Shown here piece after piece: positions 53,495 to 62,288 of a DNA stretch of 64,000 bases (positions within the stretch are counted from its first letter, which is position 1; each line of letters opens with the position of its first letter). Source of the DNA: Flavonifractor sp. An112 (lineage in GTDB: Bacteria > Bacillota > Clostridia > Oscillospirales > Oscillospiraceae); the NCBI RefSeq assembly GCF_002161085.1, contig NZ_NFLU01000001.1, forward strand, positions 62,001 through 126,000, given 5' to 3'. The notes under the pieces are model-generated. The model ran no database searches, was not told where the DNA came from, and was given only the letters and a program-made list of their open reading frames with translations. The translations under genes were made by a program, and so were the position numbers.

Positions 53495-54146
53495 CGCGGT
53501 TTTATGTACCCTGCGGCAGGTGGAAAAGCGCTACTCCCGCCATGCCGCCCCTGTGCTGGGTCCCATTTCCCTAACCCTGTCCCAAGGGGAGGTATTGGGC
53601 GTCCGTGGCTCCAACGGCGCGGGCAAGAGCACCCTGCTGTCCATCCTGGCCGGGGTACTGCGGCCTGACGCCGGAGAATACCATCTGGCTCCGGAGGCCG
53701 TGGGCAAGGTAGCCTATGTGCCCCAGGAGCTCTCCCTTTACCACACCCTTACTGGGTTGGATAACCTGCGGTTCTGGGGGCGGGCCTGCGGCCTGCCCCG
53801 TCAGGCCATCTCCATCCGCAGCCGCTGGCTGTTGGAGCAGTTGGACCTGACCGACAAGGGAAAGCAGCCGGTCTCCGCCTACTCCGGCGGGATGCAGCGC
53901 CGCCTCCATCTGGCCAGCGCTCTGATGATCACACCTAAGGTGCTGCTGCTGGACGAACCTACCGTAGGCGCGGACGCCCGCTCGGTGGAGCTTATCCTGT
54001 CCATGGTGGAGCACCTGCGGGACATGGGCTGTGCCATCGCCATCATCTCCCACCAGCCCGGCGAGCTGGAGCGGGTATGCAGCCGGATCCTCACCCTGGA
54101 AGCCGGCCGGCCTGTCCCGGAGGAGGGAAACCCATGTCCGGACTGA
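53484..54146 (+). CDS. ABC exporter ATPase
   Basis: The 220-residue ATPase has Walker A (GSNGAGKST), a Q-loop (VPQELSLYHTL), the signature YSGGMQRRL, Walker B (LLLDEPTVGAD) and the switch His (ISHQP). It powers the large permease encoded next, whose start overlaps its 3' end by 13 bp. Its short length and the order match ABC-2-type exporters. Confidence 0.93.
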   Translation: MDGNAVLCTLRQVEKRYSRHAAPVLGPISLTLSQGEVLGVRGSNGAGKSTLLSILAGVLRPDAGEYHLAPEAVGKVAYVPQELSLYHTLTGLDNLRFWGRACGLPRQAISIRSRWLLEQLDLTDKGKQPVSAYSGGMQRRLHLASALMITPKVLLLDEPTVGADARSVELILSMVEHLRDMGCAIAIISHQPGELERVCSRILTLEAGRPVPEEGNPCPD

Positions 54147-56479
54147 AAGCCGCCCTCTGTAAAGACCTGAAGCTGTTTTTCAGCGGCGCCGGGGTGGCCG
54201 CCCTACTGCTGCCTTTCCTGCTGCTGGCGGCCTTCCGGATCGGGCTGGGCGATCTCACCACCCAGAGCTATGTGCAGCCTTTTCCCATTGCGGTACGGGA
54301 TGAGGACGATACCATCATGTCCCGCTCCCTCATCGCCCAGATGAAGCGCATCGAACTGTTCTCCGATGTGGCCGTTCTGGAGGAGGAAACCAGCAACGCC
54401 CAGGCTCTGAATCAGGGTGCGGCGGCGGTTATCACCATCCCCAAGGACTTTTTCTACGATCTGTACACCATGACCGATTGCCCAGTCTCCATTGTCCTCA
54501 ACGGAGATATGCAGCTGGAGTCCACCCTGATCTATTCCATCTTCGGCTCTGTGATGGACATCATTCGGGGCAATCAAGTGGCCTACACAGCCGTATATCA
54601 GCTGTGCTACGGCGACCTGGACAATGAGCAGCAGTGGGCCCTCTACCAGGAATCCTCTGTCAATCTGCTTCATGACGCCCTGGGCCGCCAGAATGTCTTT
54701 GAAAATGAGGCAGTCCAGGCCGACCTTCAAGGAGCGCTGGAGCGGCGGCTGACCGCCTGCGTGCTGTCTGTACTGGCCCTCTTCTTCTCCATTGCCGCTG
54801 TCAAAACCCTACCCGAGGAGTTGGGATTGGGTATTCTCCCCCGCTACAGGGCTTTGGGCGGTTCTACGGGAGCCTTTGTACTGTCCAAATTCCTGGTGGC
54901 CTATCTGCTGACCCTGCCCACCCAGATTCTGATGCTGGCAGTCTTTCAGCCGGAACACCCCATTTTGTTTCTAGGCCTTGCCCTTCTCCTGCTGGCTTCC
55001 GCCTTCGGGATTCTGCTGGGGCTGGCCGCATGGCTGGGCAATCCCGCCTCGGTCCAGCGGTGGGGCAATCTGCTGCTCTTTCTCTCCCTGGTACTGGGGG
55101 GCACCCTCTGGTCCCGTCAGCTTCTCCCCATGCCCCTGCCTCTGCTGGGTAAATTCACCCTGCCCTACTACGCCGGACTAGGACTGGAGGCTGCCGCCTA
55201 CGGTCTGCCGCCGGTGAAGCTGTTGGGTCTGCTCTGGCCCATTCTGGCCATGGGAGTCGCCGGCCTTCTGTTCGCCCTGTCCATGCTGCACCGCAACAAG
55301 AGGAGCAAATCCGCCCGCACTACCCACGGCAGTCCTGTCAAACCCACAGCCGCCCCCTCCCTGCTTCCCTTCCCGGCCCGGCTGGCCAGCCTGTCCGGCA
55401 TCAAGCTCACCGCCATGTCCGGCGGTCTGCGGGGACTGGTTGTTCTGCTGGCAGTGGCGCTGCTGTGCGGGATGGCCGCCTCCTCCGTTCAGGCGGGAGG
55501 CAGGCAGCAGCTGTGCCTAGCGGTCTATGATCAGGATCAAAGCGCTATGTCCCAGGAGCTGGTCCAGCGTCTGGGCCAGCATACCGAGCTCTCGGTACGC
55601 AGCTGCGGCAAAGAGGAGGGGCTTCACCTGCTCCTGCTGGGAGAGGTGGAAGGTCTGCTCACAATTGGAGAGGGCTATAGCCAGTCTTTGACCACTGAGG
55701 AGCAAATCCCCCTCCGCTATGAGGGCGCTTCGGCGTCCGTCTCCCTCCAGGGCGCCCGGGAGATCATCGCCGGGCAAGTCTCCCTCCAGCGCAGCCGGGT
55801 CCAGGCCAGCGGCAACGCGGAAGCCCATCTGGGGCGGGCCCTTTCCGCCCAGGAATCTGCTCGGCTCCAGACACTGATGGATGAGGCCGAAGCCTCCATG
55901 CCGCCTCTCTACCAGATGCAGATGCAAAACGGTGCCTCCGCTCCCCTGCCCTTCGTCCCCAGCCAGATCAGCTTTACAGCGCTGATGGTTCTGTTTACTT
56001 TGCTGACCTCGGCGGCCTGGACCGGAGGCCGGGACGGCCGTCTGGTGGAGCGTCGGATGTGGTCCCTCCCCTTTGGCCGGGTGCTGTCCTACGGCAGCGA
56101 CTGTCTGGCCCTGGTAGGGCTGGGGCTTCTGGTTTCCCTGTGCATTCTGCTCTTCGGCGGCTGTACCGACCTATGGACCGCCGCGGCCACCCTGGCCTAC
56201 ACCCTGTGCGTCTCCGCCCTGGCCCTGATGCTCATCCGGTTCACCAATACCGATGGGCGGGTGGACGGACTGGCCCCCTTCCTGGCTCTGATCCTCTGCC
56301 TGCTGGGTGGGTGCTTTATGGACCTGTCCCAACTCTCCCCCGCCCTGCGGACCGTCTCCCTGCTGACCCCGCCTGGCCTGGCTCTGGAGGCCTCCCGGGG
56401 CACCTGGCCCGCTTTGCTGGCCCTGCTGTGCGCTGCGGCGGTCCTCTTCATTATCGGCCTTCGTCCACGCAGAAAATAG
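54134..56479 (+). CDS. ABC-2-type permease with internal duplication
   Basis: The 781-residue membrane protein contains two similar halves. Each has one N-terminal helix, an external domain of about 170 residues with a QDQS/DEDDT-type start (AVRDEDDTIMSRSLIAQMKR and AVYDQDQSAMSQELVQRLGQ) and a block of five or six helices. A single gene thus supplies both permease halves that usually come as a homodimer or two genes. GGAGGGAAA lies before the ATG at 54134. The cargo is unknown. A terminator follows. Confidence 0.88.
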   Translation: MSGLKAALCKDLKLFFSGAGVAALLLPFLLLAAFRIGLGDLTTQSYVQPFPIAVRDEDDTIMSRSLIAQMKRIELFSDVAVLEEETSNAQALNQGAAAVITIPKDFFYDLYTMTDCPVSIVLNGDMQLESTLIYSIFGSVMDIIRGNQVAYTAVYQLCYGDLDNEQQWALYQESSVNLLHDALGRQNVFENEAVQADLQGALERRLTACVLSVLALFFSIAAVKTLPEELGLGILPRYRALGGSTGAFVLSKFLVAYLLTLPTQILMLAVFQPEHPILFLGLALLLLASAFGILLGLAAWLGNPASVQRWGNLLLFLSLVLGGTLWSRQLLPMPLPLLGKFTLPYYAGLGLEAAAYGLPPVKLLGLLWPILAMGVAGLLFALSMLHRNKRSKSARTTHGSPVKPTAAPSLLPFPARLASLSGIKLTAMSGGLRGLVVLLAVALLCGMAASSVQAGGRQQLCLAVYDQDQSAMSQELVQRLGQHTELSVRSCGKEEGLHLLLLGEVEGLLTIGEGYSQSLTTEEQIPLRYEGASASVSLQGAREIIAGQVSLQRSRVQASGNAEAHLGRALSAQESARLQTLMDEAEASMPPLYQMQMQNGASAPLPFVPSQISFTALMVLFTLLTSAAWTGGRDGRLVERRMWSLPFGRVLSYGSDCLALVGLGLLVSLCILLFGGCTDLWTAAATLAYTLCVSALALMLIRFTNTDGRVDGLAPFLALILCLLGGCFMDLSQLSPALRTVSLLTPPGLALEASRGTWPALLALLCAAAVLFIIGLRPRRK

Positions 56480-56495
56480 CAACCAGCCTACAAAA

Positions 56496-56526
56496 AAAGC
56501 CTGTAACCACAATGGTTACAGGCTTT
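56496..56526. terminator. Convergent terminator
   Basis: A 14-bp perfect stem (AAAGCCTGTAACCA) with a 3-nt loop between the exporter and the minus-strand catabolic operon. Confidence 0.88.
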
Positions 56527-56545
56527 CTTTTGTTTGATTGGAATT

Positions 56546-56770
56546 TCAGGGATGGTCCTGCCACAGGCTGCGGATCTCCCGTCCTGTCAGCCCTGTCAAA
56601 TCCGCGCATTGGGCGGAGCAGCCGCATACCACCAGCAGCTGATCGTAGCAGACACCGGGAACTGCCCGTTCAAAGGTGTCCTCCGGCTGCTCCCTCTGGA
56701 TGCGCTCCACCAAGGCCACCCGGTCATACCGGGGATTGCAGCCGCCGCAGTATTTCACTCCGATCCGCAC
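56546..56770 (-). CDS. Small CGGC-motif protein
   Basis: The 74-residue protein begins RIGVKYCGGCNPRYDR and has a second Cys pair (VCGCSAQC). The Cys pattern suggests metal or iron-sulfur binding or a redox role; the family is known mainly from anaerobe genomes and has no settled function. It starts with GTG at 56770, inside the 3' end of the NifU-like gene, and is the last gene of the dehydratase operon. Confidence 0.75.
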   Translation of the reverse strand: MRIGVKYCGGCNPRYDRVALVERIQREQPEDTFERAVPGVCYDQLLVVCGCSAQCADLTGLTGREIRSLWQDHP

Positions 56771-57066
56771 GGACGCTCTCCCCGCAGAATGGCTTTGGCC
56801 TGGTCCAGCAGCTCCTGGCTCACGCCTCCCATCAGTACCACGTCCTTCAGCTCAGGAATGGATTCCAGCAGAGCGGAGCGGATCAGGTTTTCCGTGGTCA
56901 GCATGGCAGAGGGGCAGCCGGCGCACTGGCCGGTGAGCTGAAAGCGGTAAACCCCGTCCTTGCAGTCCAGGCTGCGGATATTGCCGCCATGAAGGGCCAG
57001 GTTGGGGCGCACCTTCTCCTCCAAAACTCCTTCGATCCGGTCCAAGATCTCACTGTACTCAGACAC
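56755..57066 (-). CDS. NifU C-terminal-domain iron-sulfur scaffold
   Basis: The 103-residue protein is one NifU/Nfu domain: VLEEKVRPNLALHGGNIRSLD and the cluster-binding CAGCPSAM. Nfu proteins carry and deliver [4Fe-4S] clusters. It starts 6 bp after the stop of the 4-hydroxybutyryl-CoA dehydratase gene, itself a [4Fe-4S] enzyme, so it probably helps to mature that enzyme. Confidence 0.92.
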   Translation of the reverse strand: MSEYSEILDRIEGVLEEKVRPNLALHGGNIRSLDCKDGVYRFQLTGQCAGCPSAMLTTENLIRSALLESIPELKDVVLMGGVSQELLDQAKAILRGERPCGSE

Positions 57067-57072
57067 CTTTCC

Positions 57073-58524
57073 TCACTCCTTGACGTGGGCGATCTTCTTG
57101 GCCAACTCTTTCTTCATAGGCAGGTTGCCCTGGCGGGCGATCATAATGCGCTGGGCCTGAGGAGAACCGGCGCCGTGGAGGGACTCGGTGCGGTAACCCA
57201 CGGCGGCGGTGCCCAGGGTCAGGTTCTCAATGAGGCGCAGGATGCGGAAGCGGTTCTCCACCGACACGCCGGGGGCCGCTTTGAAATACTTTTCCACATA
57301 GGGCCCCAGCTTGGGGTCTTTTAGGTCGGCCTCGGCGGGAGCTGTAACCACCACGCCGCCGGCAATGTCCTCGGCCAGCCGGGCAATCTCATAGGGGAAC
57401 CGGGTCACGTTCTGCTTGCACACGTTGGCCAGCAGCAGATCGATGATATAGTTGCCGCTGGCGGTGGCATGGCCCTCGGCGGAGCAGGCGATGCCGCAGC
57501 AATACAGCGTCTCGTTCAGGTGGGTCATCTCAATGAGCTTGTCCTTGATGTGGGAGGCCTTGGCGCAGCCGTTGTAGTCGGCGGCTACCGCCGCCGCGCC
57601 GATCAGCACGTCGCCCACGCCTACCTTGCACCCGCCGTAGCTCTGGCGGTGGTAACCGGCAAACCGCTCCACCAGCATACCGGCGAACTCGGTCTCACCG
57701 CACATGAAGATGCGGTCGTTGGGCACAAACACGTCGTCGAACACCACCAGGGCCTCCACGCCGCCGAACTCGGCGTTACCTACGTCCAGCTCGCTGCCCT
57801 CCAGCTTCCGGGTGTCGCAGCTCTGGCGGCCGATGATCATGAAGATACCCTCGGCGTCCATGGGCACGGCAAAGGATACGGCATAGTCCTTGTCCTCCGG
57901 TCCCATGGAGATGGTAGGCATGATGATGATCTCATGGCTGTTCAGCGCGCCGGTCTGGTGGGCCTTGGCGCCCCGGACCACAATGCCGTCGGGGCGGCGC
58001 TCCACCACACGCAGGAACAGATCTGGGTCCTCCTGCTCATGAGGAGCCTTGGACCGGTCTCCCTTGGGGTCGGTCATGGCTCCATCCACCGTCAGGTCGT
58101 GCTCCTGGACGTAAGCGGCAAACTTCTTGAAATTCTCATGATAGCTGGTACCATACTTCTGGTCGATCTCGTAGGTGGTGGAGTAAACAGCATTGAAGGC
58201 GTCCATACCCACGCACCGCTGGAAGCAGGCGGCGGTCTGCTGGCCCAGCAGCCGCTGCATCTTCACCTTCTTCACCAGGTCCTGGGCGGACTGGTGGATG
58301 TGGGTGAAGCGGTTGACCTGCTGGCCGGTCAGGTTGGAGGTAGCGGTCATCAGGTCCTGGTACTCCGGCTTCTGGGCCAGATCATAGGTCATGCGCACGC
58401 TGTTCAGCGAGGGGCGAAGGATGGGATCGTCCACCGGATTCTCCACCTTCTTGCCAAACATATAGACCTGCATATGCATCTTGCGGATGCTCTCAATGTA
58501 CTGTTCCCCTGTCATCAGTGCCAT
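57073..58524 (-). CDS. abfD: 4-hydroxybutyryl-CoA dehydratase / vinylacetyl-CoA isomerase
   Basis: The 483-residue flavoprotein belongs to the radical dehydratase family that converts 4-hydroxybutyryl-CoA to crotonyl-CoA. The four [4Fe-4S] ligands are conserved: C100-FQR-C104, H292 and C299 (HRQSYGGC), matching C99/C103/H292/C299 of the Clostridium aminobutyricum enzyme. The FAD-binding acyl-CoA-dehydrogenase-like core (AKAHQTGALNSHEI, PMDAEGIFMI) is intact and the length is normal. It is transcribed after BKACE and before the NifU scaffold. The true substrate may be a relative of 4-hydroxybutyryl-CoA. Confidence 0.95.
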   Translation of the reverse strand: MALMTGEQYIESIRKMHMQVYMFGKKVENPVDDPILRPSLNSVRMTYDLAQKPEYQDLMTATSNLTGQQVNRFTHIHQSAQDLVKKVKMQRLLGQQTAACFQRCVGMDAFNAVYSTTYEIDQKYGTSYHENFKKFAAYVQEHDLTVDGAMTDPKGDRSKAPHEQEDPDLFLRVVERRPDGIVVRGAKAHQTGALNSHEIIIMPTISMGPEDKDYAVSFAVPMDAEGIFMIIGRQSCDTRKLEGSELDVGNAEFGGVEALVVFDDVFVPNDRIFMCGETEFAGMLVERFAGYHRQSYGGCKVGVGDVLIGAAAVAADYNGCAKASHIKDKLIEMTHLNETLYCCGIACSAEGHATASGNYIIDLLLANVCKQNVTRFPYEIARLAEDIAGGVVVTAPAEADLKDPKLGPYVEKYFKAAPGVSVENRFRILRLIENLTLGTAAVGYRTESLHGAGSPQAQRIMIARQGNLPMKKELAKKIAHVKE

Positions 58525-58543
58525 GTTGTTCCCTTCCTTTCTC

Positions 58544-59389
58544 TTACTTCAGGCTGAGGATCTCCCGGGCCTCGTCGGGAGTGGCAACCTTTTTGCCGAA
58601 CTCCTCGATGACCCGGCGGGCCCGGTCCACGAACTGGACGTTGCTCTCAGCCAGCACGCCCTTGCTGTACATCACGTTGTCCTCCATACCTACGCGGATG
58701 TGGCCGCCCAGGGCCACAGCGCCGTACAACATGGTGAGGGCGGAATGGCCCACGCCGAAGCAGCTCCAGGTGGAGCCGGGGCACAGGGACTCCATGGTCT
58801 CCTTCATGAAGATCAGGTTCTTCATGGTGCCGGGGATGCCGTTGGCGCAGCCCATGCAGAACTGGAAGTGCAGCGGAGCCTTGAGCACGCCCTTTTTGAG
58901 GTAATACTGGGCGTTGGCGATCATGCCGGGGTCAAAGGCCTCGATCTCCGGCTTGATGTGGTTGTCCTCCATGATCTTGCCCAGCTTCTCCAGGAAGGCG
59001 GGGGGATTGAGGAACAGGCCGGTGTGCATCCAGTTCATGGAACCGCAGTCGTAGGAGGCCATCTCGGGGCGCAGCTCCACAATGTGCTCGTAACGGCACT
59101 CCTCGTTGGGGAAAGAGGCAGCGCCGGAGGTGGTCATATTCAAAATGATGTCGCAGTCGGGATGGTTGCCCCGCAGCAGCTCCACCGTTTCACGGAATTT
59201 ATCCTTGTCCATGGCGCCGTTGCCCTGATCGTCCCGCATATGCATATGGGCGATGGCAGCTCCCGCCTTCCAGCAGGCGTAGATATCCTCGGCAATCTCC
59301 GCGGGGGTCATGGGCACGTTGGGGTTGTTTTCCTTCTTGGGCCACGCGCCGGTGGTGGCCACAGTAATAATGGTCTTATCCTGGCTCAT
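58544..59389 (-). CDS. Beta-keto acid cleavage enzyme (BKACE, DUF849)
   Basis: The 281-residue TIM-barrel enzyme condenses a beta-keto acid with acetyl-CoA and splits the product to acetoacetate and a new acyl-CoA. Zinc ligands H48 and H50 (HMHMRD) and the late E236-D237 (GMEDN) are present. The position that is Glu14 in the lysine-pathway enzyme Kce, which binds the substrate amino group, is Trp16 here (TTGAW), so the substrate is probably not 3-keto-5-aminohexanoate. The ATG at 59389 follows AAGGAGG; an ATG two codons earlier is too close. It is first in the operon with the dehydratase. Confidence 0.92.
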   Translation of the reverse strand: MSQDKTIITVATTGAWPKKENNPNVPMTPAEIAEDIYACWKAGAAIAHMHMRDDQGNGAMDKDKFRETVELLRGNHPDCDIILNMTTSGAASFPNEECRYEHIVELRPEMASYDCGSMNWMHTGLFLNPPAFLEKLGKIMEDNHIKPEIEAFDPGMIANAQYYLKKGVLKAPLHFQFCMGCANGIPGTMKNLIFMKETMESLCPGSTWSCFGVGHSALTMLYGAVALGGHIRVGMEDNVMYSKGVLAESNVQFVDRARRVIEEFGKKVATPDEAREILSLK

Positions 59390-59454
59390 TTCCATTCCTC
59401 CTTAAAACCTGATGTCCGCCCATTGGGACGGATCTCATAACGCCAAAGATAAGA

Positions 59455-59470
59455 AGCAAGACTCATGCCA
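59455..59470 (-). promoter_or_regulatory. Sigma-54 promoter of the BKACE-dehydratase operon
   Basis: On the minus strand TGGCAT-N5-TTGCTT, matching the -24 (TGGCAC-like) and -12 (TTGC) elements with exact spacing, 66 bp before the BKACE start. Confidence 0.75.
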
Positions 59471-59520
59471 ATTTATTTTCGTCTTTCCGGGCCGGTTTGC
59501 AGCTTCATCCACCTTCGCTA

Positions 59521-59590
59521 TTGCATTTCGGAAACAACCCGCCCGTTGTTTTCTCTTCTCTGTTGCATATTTGCATCGCGCAACAACTCA
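59521..59590. promoter_or_regulatory. Candidate activator sites between the divergent operons
   Basis: The 303-bp divergent region has no gene. It holds TTGCATTTCGGAAAC (59521), AACAAC-N6-GTTGTT (59533-59550) and TGTTGC (59561) facing GCAACA (59580-59585). A near-identical TTGCAATTCGGAAAT and a TGTTGCA/TGCAACA pair recur before the carrier gene at 62055-62092, as expected for enhancer sites of a sigma-54 activator. Confidence 0.55.
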
Positions 59591-59626
59591 ACCGGGCAGT
59601 TTTATGAAAAAACGCTCCGAGATTGT

Positions 59627-59642
59627 TGGCATCCGGCTTGCA
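59627..59642 (+). promoter_or_regulatory. Sigma-54 promoter of the thiolase operon
   Basis: TGGCAT-CCGGC-TTGCA, with correct -24/-12 spacing, 51 bp before the thiolase start. Confidence 0.8.
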
Positions 59643-59692
59643 TCATCTCTCTCCTGAATCCACCTTACCACATTCAGAGAGGAGACATACTT

Positions 59693-60871
59693 ATGAATCA
59701 TGTTGCCATTGTTGCCGCCTGCCGCACCCCCATCGGAACCATCGGCGGCCAGTTCAAAACCCTCACCGCTCTGGACCTGTCTGTTCCGGTGATGCAGGCC
59801 CTGGTGAAGCGCTCCGGCGTGGATCCCGCCCTGATCGATGATGTAATCTGGGGCTGCAACTACCAGCGTACCTATCTGGAGAACAACCTGGCCCGGGTGG
59901 CTGCCATCAAAGCCGGTCTGCCCGAAACTGTGCCCGGCATCACCGTCCACCGCAACTGCACCTCCTCCATGTCCTCCATTCAGCTGGGCTTCTATCAGAT
60001 CATGGCCGGAGAGGCCAAGTGCATCATGGCCGGCGGTGCCGACTGTATGAGTGCTGCTCCCTTTATGGTGTTTGACGCCCGCTACGGCAAGAAATACGGC
60101 CACATGGAGCTGCGGGACTCCATGTGGGACTCCCTGACCAACCTGGGCGTGGGCCCCGCCATGGGCATCACCGCCGAAAACGTGGCCGACGCCTATCACG
60201 TCACCCGGGAGGACATGGATCAGTACGCCCTCCGCTCTCAGCAGCGGGCCGCCGCCGCCATCGATGCGGGTAAGTTTGAAGAGGAGATCATCCCCATCAC
60301 TGTCCACGGCAGAAAGGGAGACACCGTCATTACCACCGACGAGCACGTCCGCCGGGACACCACCCTGGAGAAGCTGGCCAAGCTGAAGCCCACCTTCAAG
60401 GCCGACGGTCGGGTCACCGCCGGCAACTCCTCCGGCATGAACGACGCCTCCTCCGGCGTGCTGCTGATGGAGGAGGAGCTGGCCAAATCTCTGGGGCTGC
60501 CTGTGCTGGCCCGGGCGGTGGCCACTGCCACCACCGGCGTCTCCCCCGACCTGATGGGCATCGGTCCCATCAGCGCCACCCAGAAAACCCTGGAGAAGGC
60601 CGGCCTCACTGTGGCCGACATCGATCTCTTTGAGATCAACGAGGCCTTTGCCGCCCAGTGCGTGGCCTGCCAGCGGGCGCTGGGTATTGACGGGGACAAG
60701 CTGAACGTCAACGGCGGCGGCATTTCCCTGGGCCACCCCGTGGGCGCCACCGGCAGCCGTCTGGTAGTCACCCTGCTCCACGAGCTCAAGCGCCGTGGCG
60801 GCAGATACGGCCTGGCCACCCTGTGTGCTGGCGGCGGCATGGGTACCGCCGTCCTCATTGAGATGGCCTGA
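59693..60871 (+). CDS. Acetyl-CoA acetyltransferase (thiolase)
   Basis: The 392-residue thiolase has the acyl-accepting Cys89 (HRNCTSSMSS), NEAFAAQC, the His in GGGISLGHPVGATGSR and the second Cys in LCAGGGMGTA. It would split acetoacetyl-CoA to two acetyl-CoA or run in reverse. AGAGGAG lies before the ATG at 59693; an earlier opening in the frame crosses the sigma-54 promoter and is rejected. Divergent BKACE makes acetoacetate, which after activation is its natural substrate. Confidence 0.95.
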   Translation: MNHVAIVAACRTPIGTIGGQFKTLTALDLSVPVMQALVKRSGVDPALIDDVIWGCNYQRTYLENNLARVAAIKAGLPETVPGITVHRNCTSSMSSIQLGFYQIMAGEAKCIMAGGADCMSAAPFMVFDARYGKKYGHMELRDSMWDSLTNLGVGPAMGITAENVADAYHVTREDMDQYALRSQQRAAAAIDAGKFEEEIIPITVHGRKGDTVITTDEHVRRDTTLEKLAKLKPTFKADGRVTAGNSSGMNDASSGVLLMEEELAKSLGLPVLARAVATATTGVSPDLMGIGPISATQKTLEKAGLTVADIDLFEINEAFAAQCVACQRALGIDGDKLNVNGGGISLGHPVGATGSRLVVTLLHELKRRGGRYGLATLCAGGGMGTAVLIEMA

Positions 60872-60885
60872 GCTTCGGTACGCCT

Positions 60886-62052
60886 ATGAAAGATTTTGAA
60901 TTTTCCTTCCCCACCCGGGTCATCTTCGGGCGGGATGCGGAGGGGCGGGCCGGGGAGCTGGCCGCCCCCTTCGGCCCAAATGTCATGCTTCTCTACGGCA
61001 GCGACCGCATCCGCCGCAGCGGCCTGCTGGACCGGCTCACCGCCGATCTGGAGGCCCACGGCCTGACGGTCACTCTGTTCGGAGGTATTCAGGAAAATCC
61101 CCTCCTCTCCAAGGCGGAGGAGGGGCGGCGGCTGGCCCGGGAGAAGAAGATCACCCTCCTGCTGGCCGTGGGCGGCGGCAGCGTCATTGACACCGCCAAA
61201 GCCGTCAGCCTGGGGGCCAAAAGCACCGCCCCTCTCTGGGACATCTACTCCGGCAAGGGAAAAGCCCAAAAGGCTCTGCCCATCGGGGTGGTACTCACCA
61301 CCGCCGCCACCGCCAGCGAGGCCAACAGCGTATCAGTGCTCTGTCACGATGAACTTCATTTAAAGGTAGCTCTGGAAGAGCCGCTGACCCGCCCCCGCTT
61401 CGCCCTGATGGACCCGGCCCTCACCTTCTCCCTGCCTCCCCGGCAGACCGCCTCCTGCGGAGTGGACATCTTTTCCCACGCCTTTGAGCGCTACTTCCAC
61501 AAGGGTCAGCAGGGCACCCTCCGCAGCCAGATGTGCGCCGCTGTGATGCGCACTGTTATCGCCGAGCTGCCCAAGGCTCTGGCCCGCCCCGACGACTACG
61601 ACGCCCGCAGCCAGCTCATGTGGGCCGCCACCGTGGCCCACAGCGATATGCTGGGGTTTGAGGGGGATTTCGCCTGTCACGCCATCTCCCACGTCCTCAC
61701 TACCGCCCTGGGGCTCCCCCACGGCGTGGCCCTGGGCATCCTTATGACGGCTTGGTGCAAATATATGCTCACCGACGAGACCCAGGCCATTGCCGACTTC
61801 TCCACCCTGGTGTGGCAGGTTCCCCCCTGCTCCAGCCAGATCCAGACCGCCCAGAACGGGATCTCAGCCTTTCAGGATTTCCTCTGCTCGGCAGGCCTGC
61901 CCGTCACCCTGCGGGAGGCCGGTTTCGGCAATGTCTCCCTGGAGGAGCTGGCCCAGCAGGCTCTGCCCGGCGGGTCCGGCACTCTGGGCGGCAATTTCCG
62001 TCCCCTGGATTACGGCGCGGTGCTGAGCTTGTTGCAGCTGGCGCAGGGGTAA
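60886..62052 (+). CDS. Iron-containing alcohol dehydrogenase
   Basis: The 388-residue group III dehydrogenase has the NAD(P)-binding GGGS (96-99), AVSLGA, and metal ligands D194, H198, H265 and H279. By length and motifs it belongs to the butanol/4-hydroxybutyrate dehydrogenase family. It starts 14 bp after the thiolase stop. With the dehydratase nearby, oxidation or reduction of a hydroxy-acid or its semialdehyde is the best guess. Confidence 0.9.
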   Translation: MKDFEFSFPTRVIFGRDAEGRAGELAAPFGPNVMLLYGSDRIRRSGLLDRLTADLEAHGLTVTLFGGIQENPLLSKAEEGRRLAREKKITLLLAVGGGSVIDTAKAVSLGAKSTAPLWDIYSGKGKAQKALPIGVVLTTAATASEANSVSVLCHDELHLKVALEEPLTRPRFALMDPALTFSLPPRQTASCGVDIFSHAFERYFHKGQQGTLRSQMCAAVMRTVIAELPKALARPDDYDARSQLMWAATVAHSDMLGFEGDFACHAISHVLTTALGLPHGVALGILMTAWCKYMLTDETQAIADFSTLVWQVPPCSSQIQTAQNGISAFQDFLCSAGLPVTLREAGFGNVSLEELAQQALPGGSGTLGGNFRPLDYGAVLSLLQLAQG

Positions 62053-62054
62053 GC

Positions 62055-62168
62055 TGTTGCAATTCGGAAATGTTCATTGCCGCTGTGCAACAGGTAAGTA
62101 CCTTTCCTCCCGCTCAGCAGCCGTTTTCGGCCCTATTTTTCGGTATTTGTGTTGGCATCAGGATTGCT
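62055..62168 (+). promoter_or_regulatory. Sigma-54 promoter and activator sites of the carrier gene
   Basis: TGGCAT-CAGGA-TTGCT at 62153-62168 is the third -24/-12 match of the locus. About 65-95 bp upstream lie TGTTGCA (62055-62061) and TGCAACA (62086-62092), resembling the sites before the thiolase. Confidence 0.75.
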
Positions 62169-62288
62169 TTTATTCTGTTTCGCTAAATCAAGTGCGGAGA
62201 GAGGAGGCACGTCTTGCAGCCGGAGCAAACCCGGCACAGCGCAGCCAACATCCACATCCTACAGCGAAAATGAGGAGTGAGTAAAACT

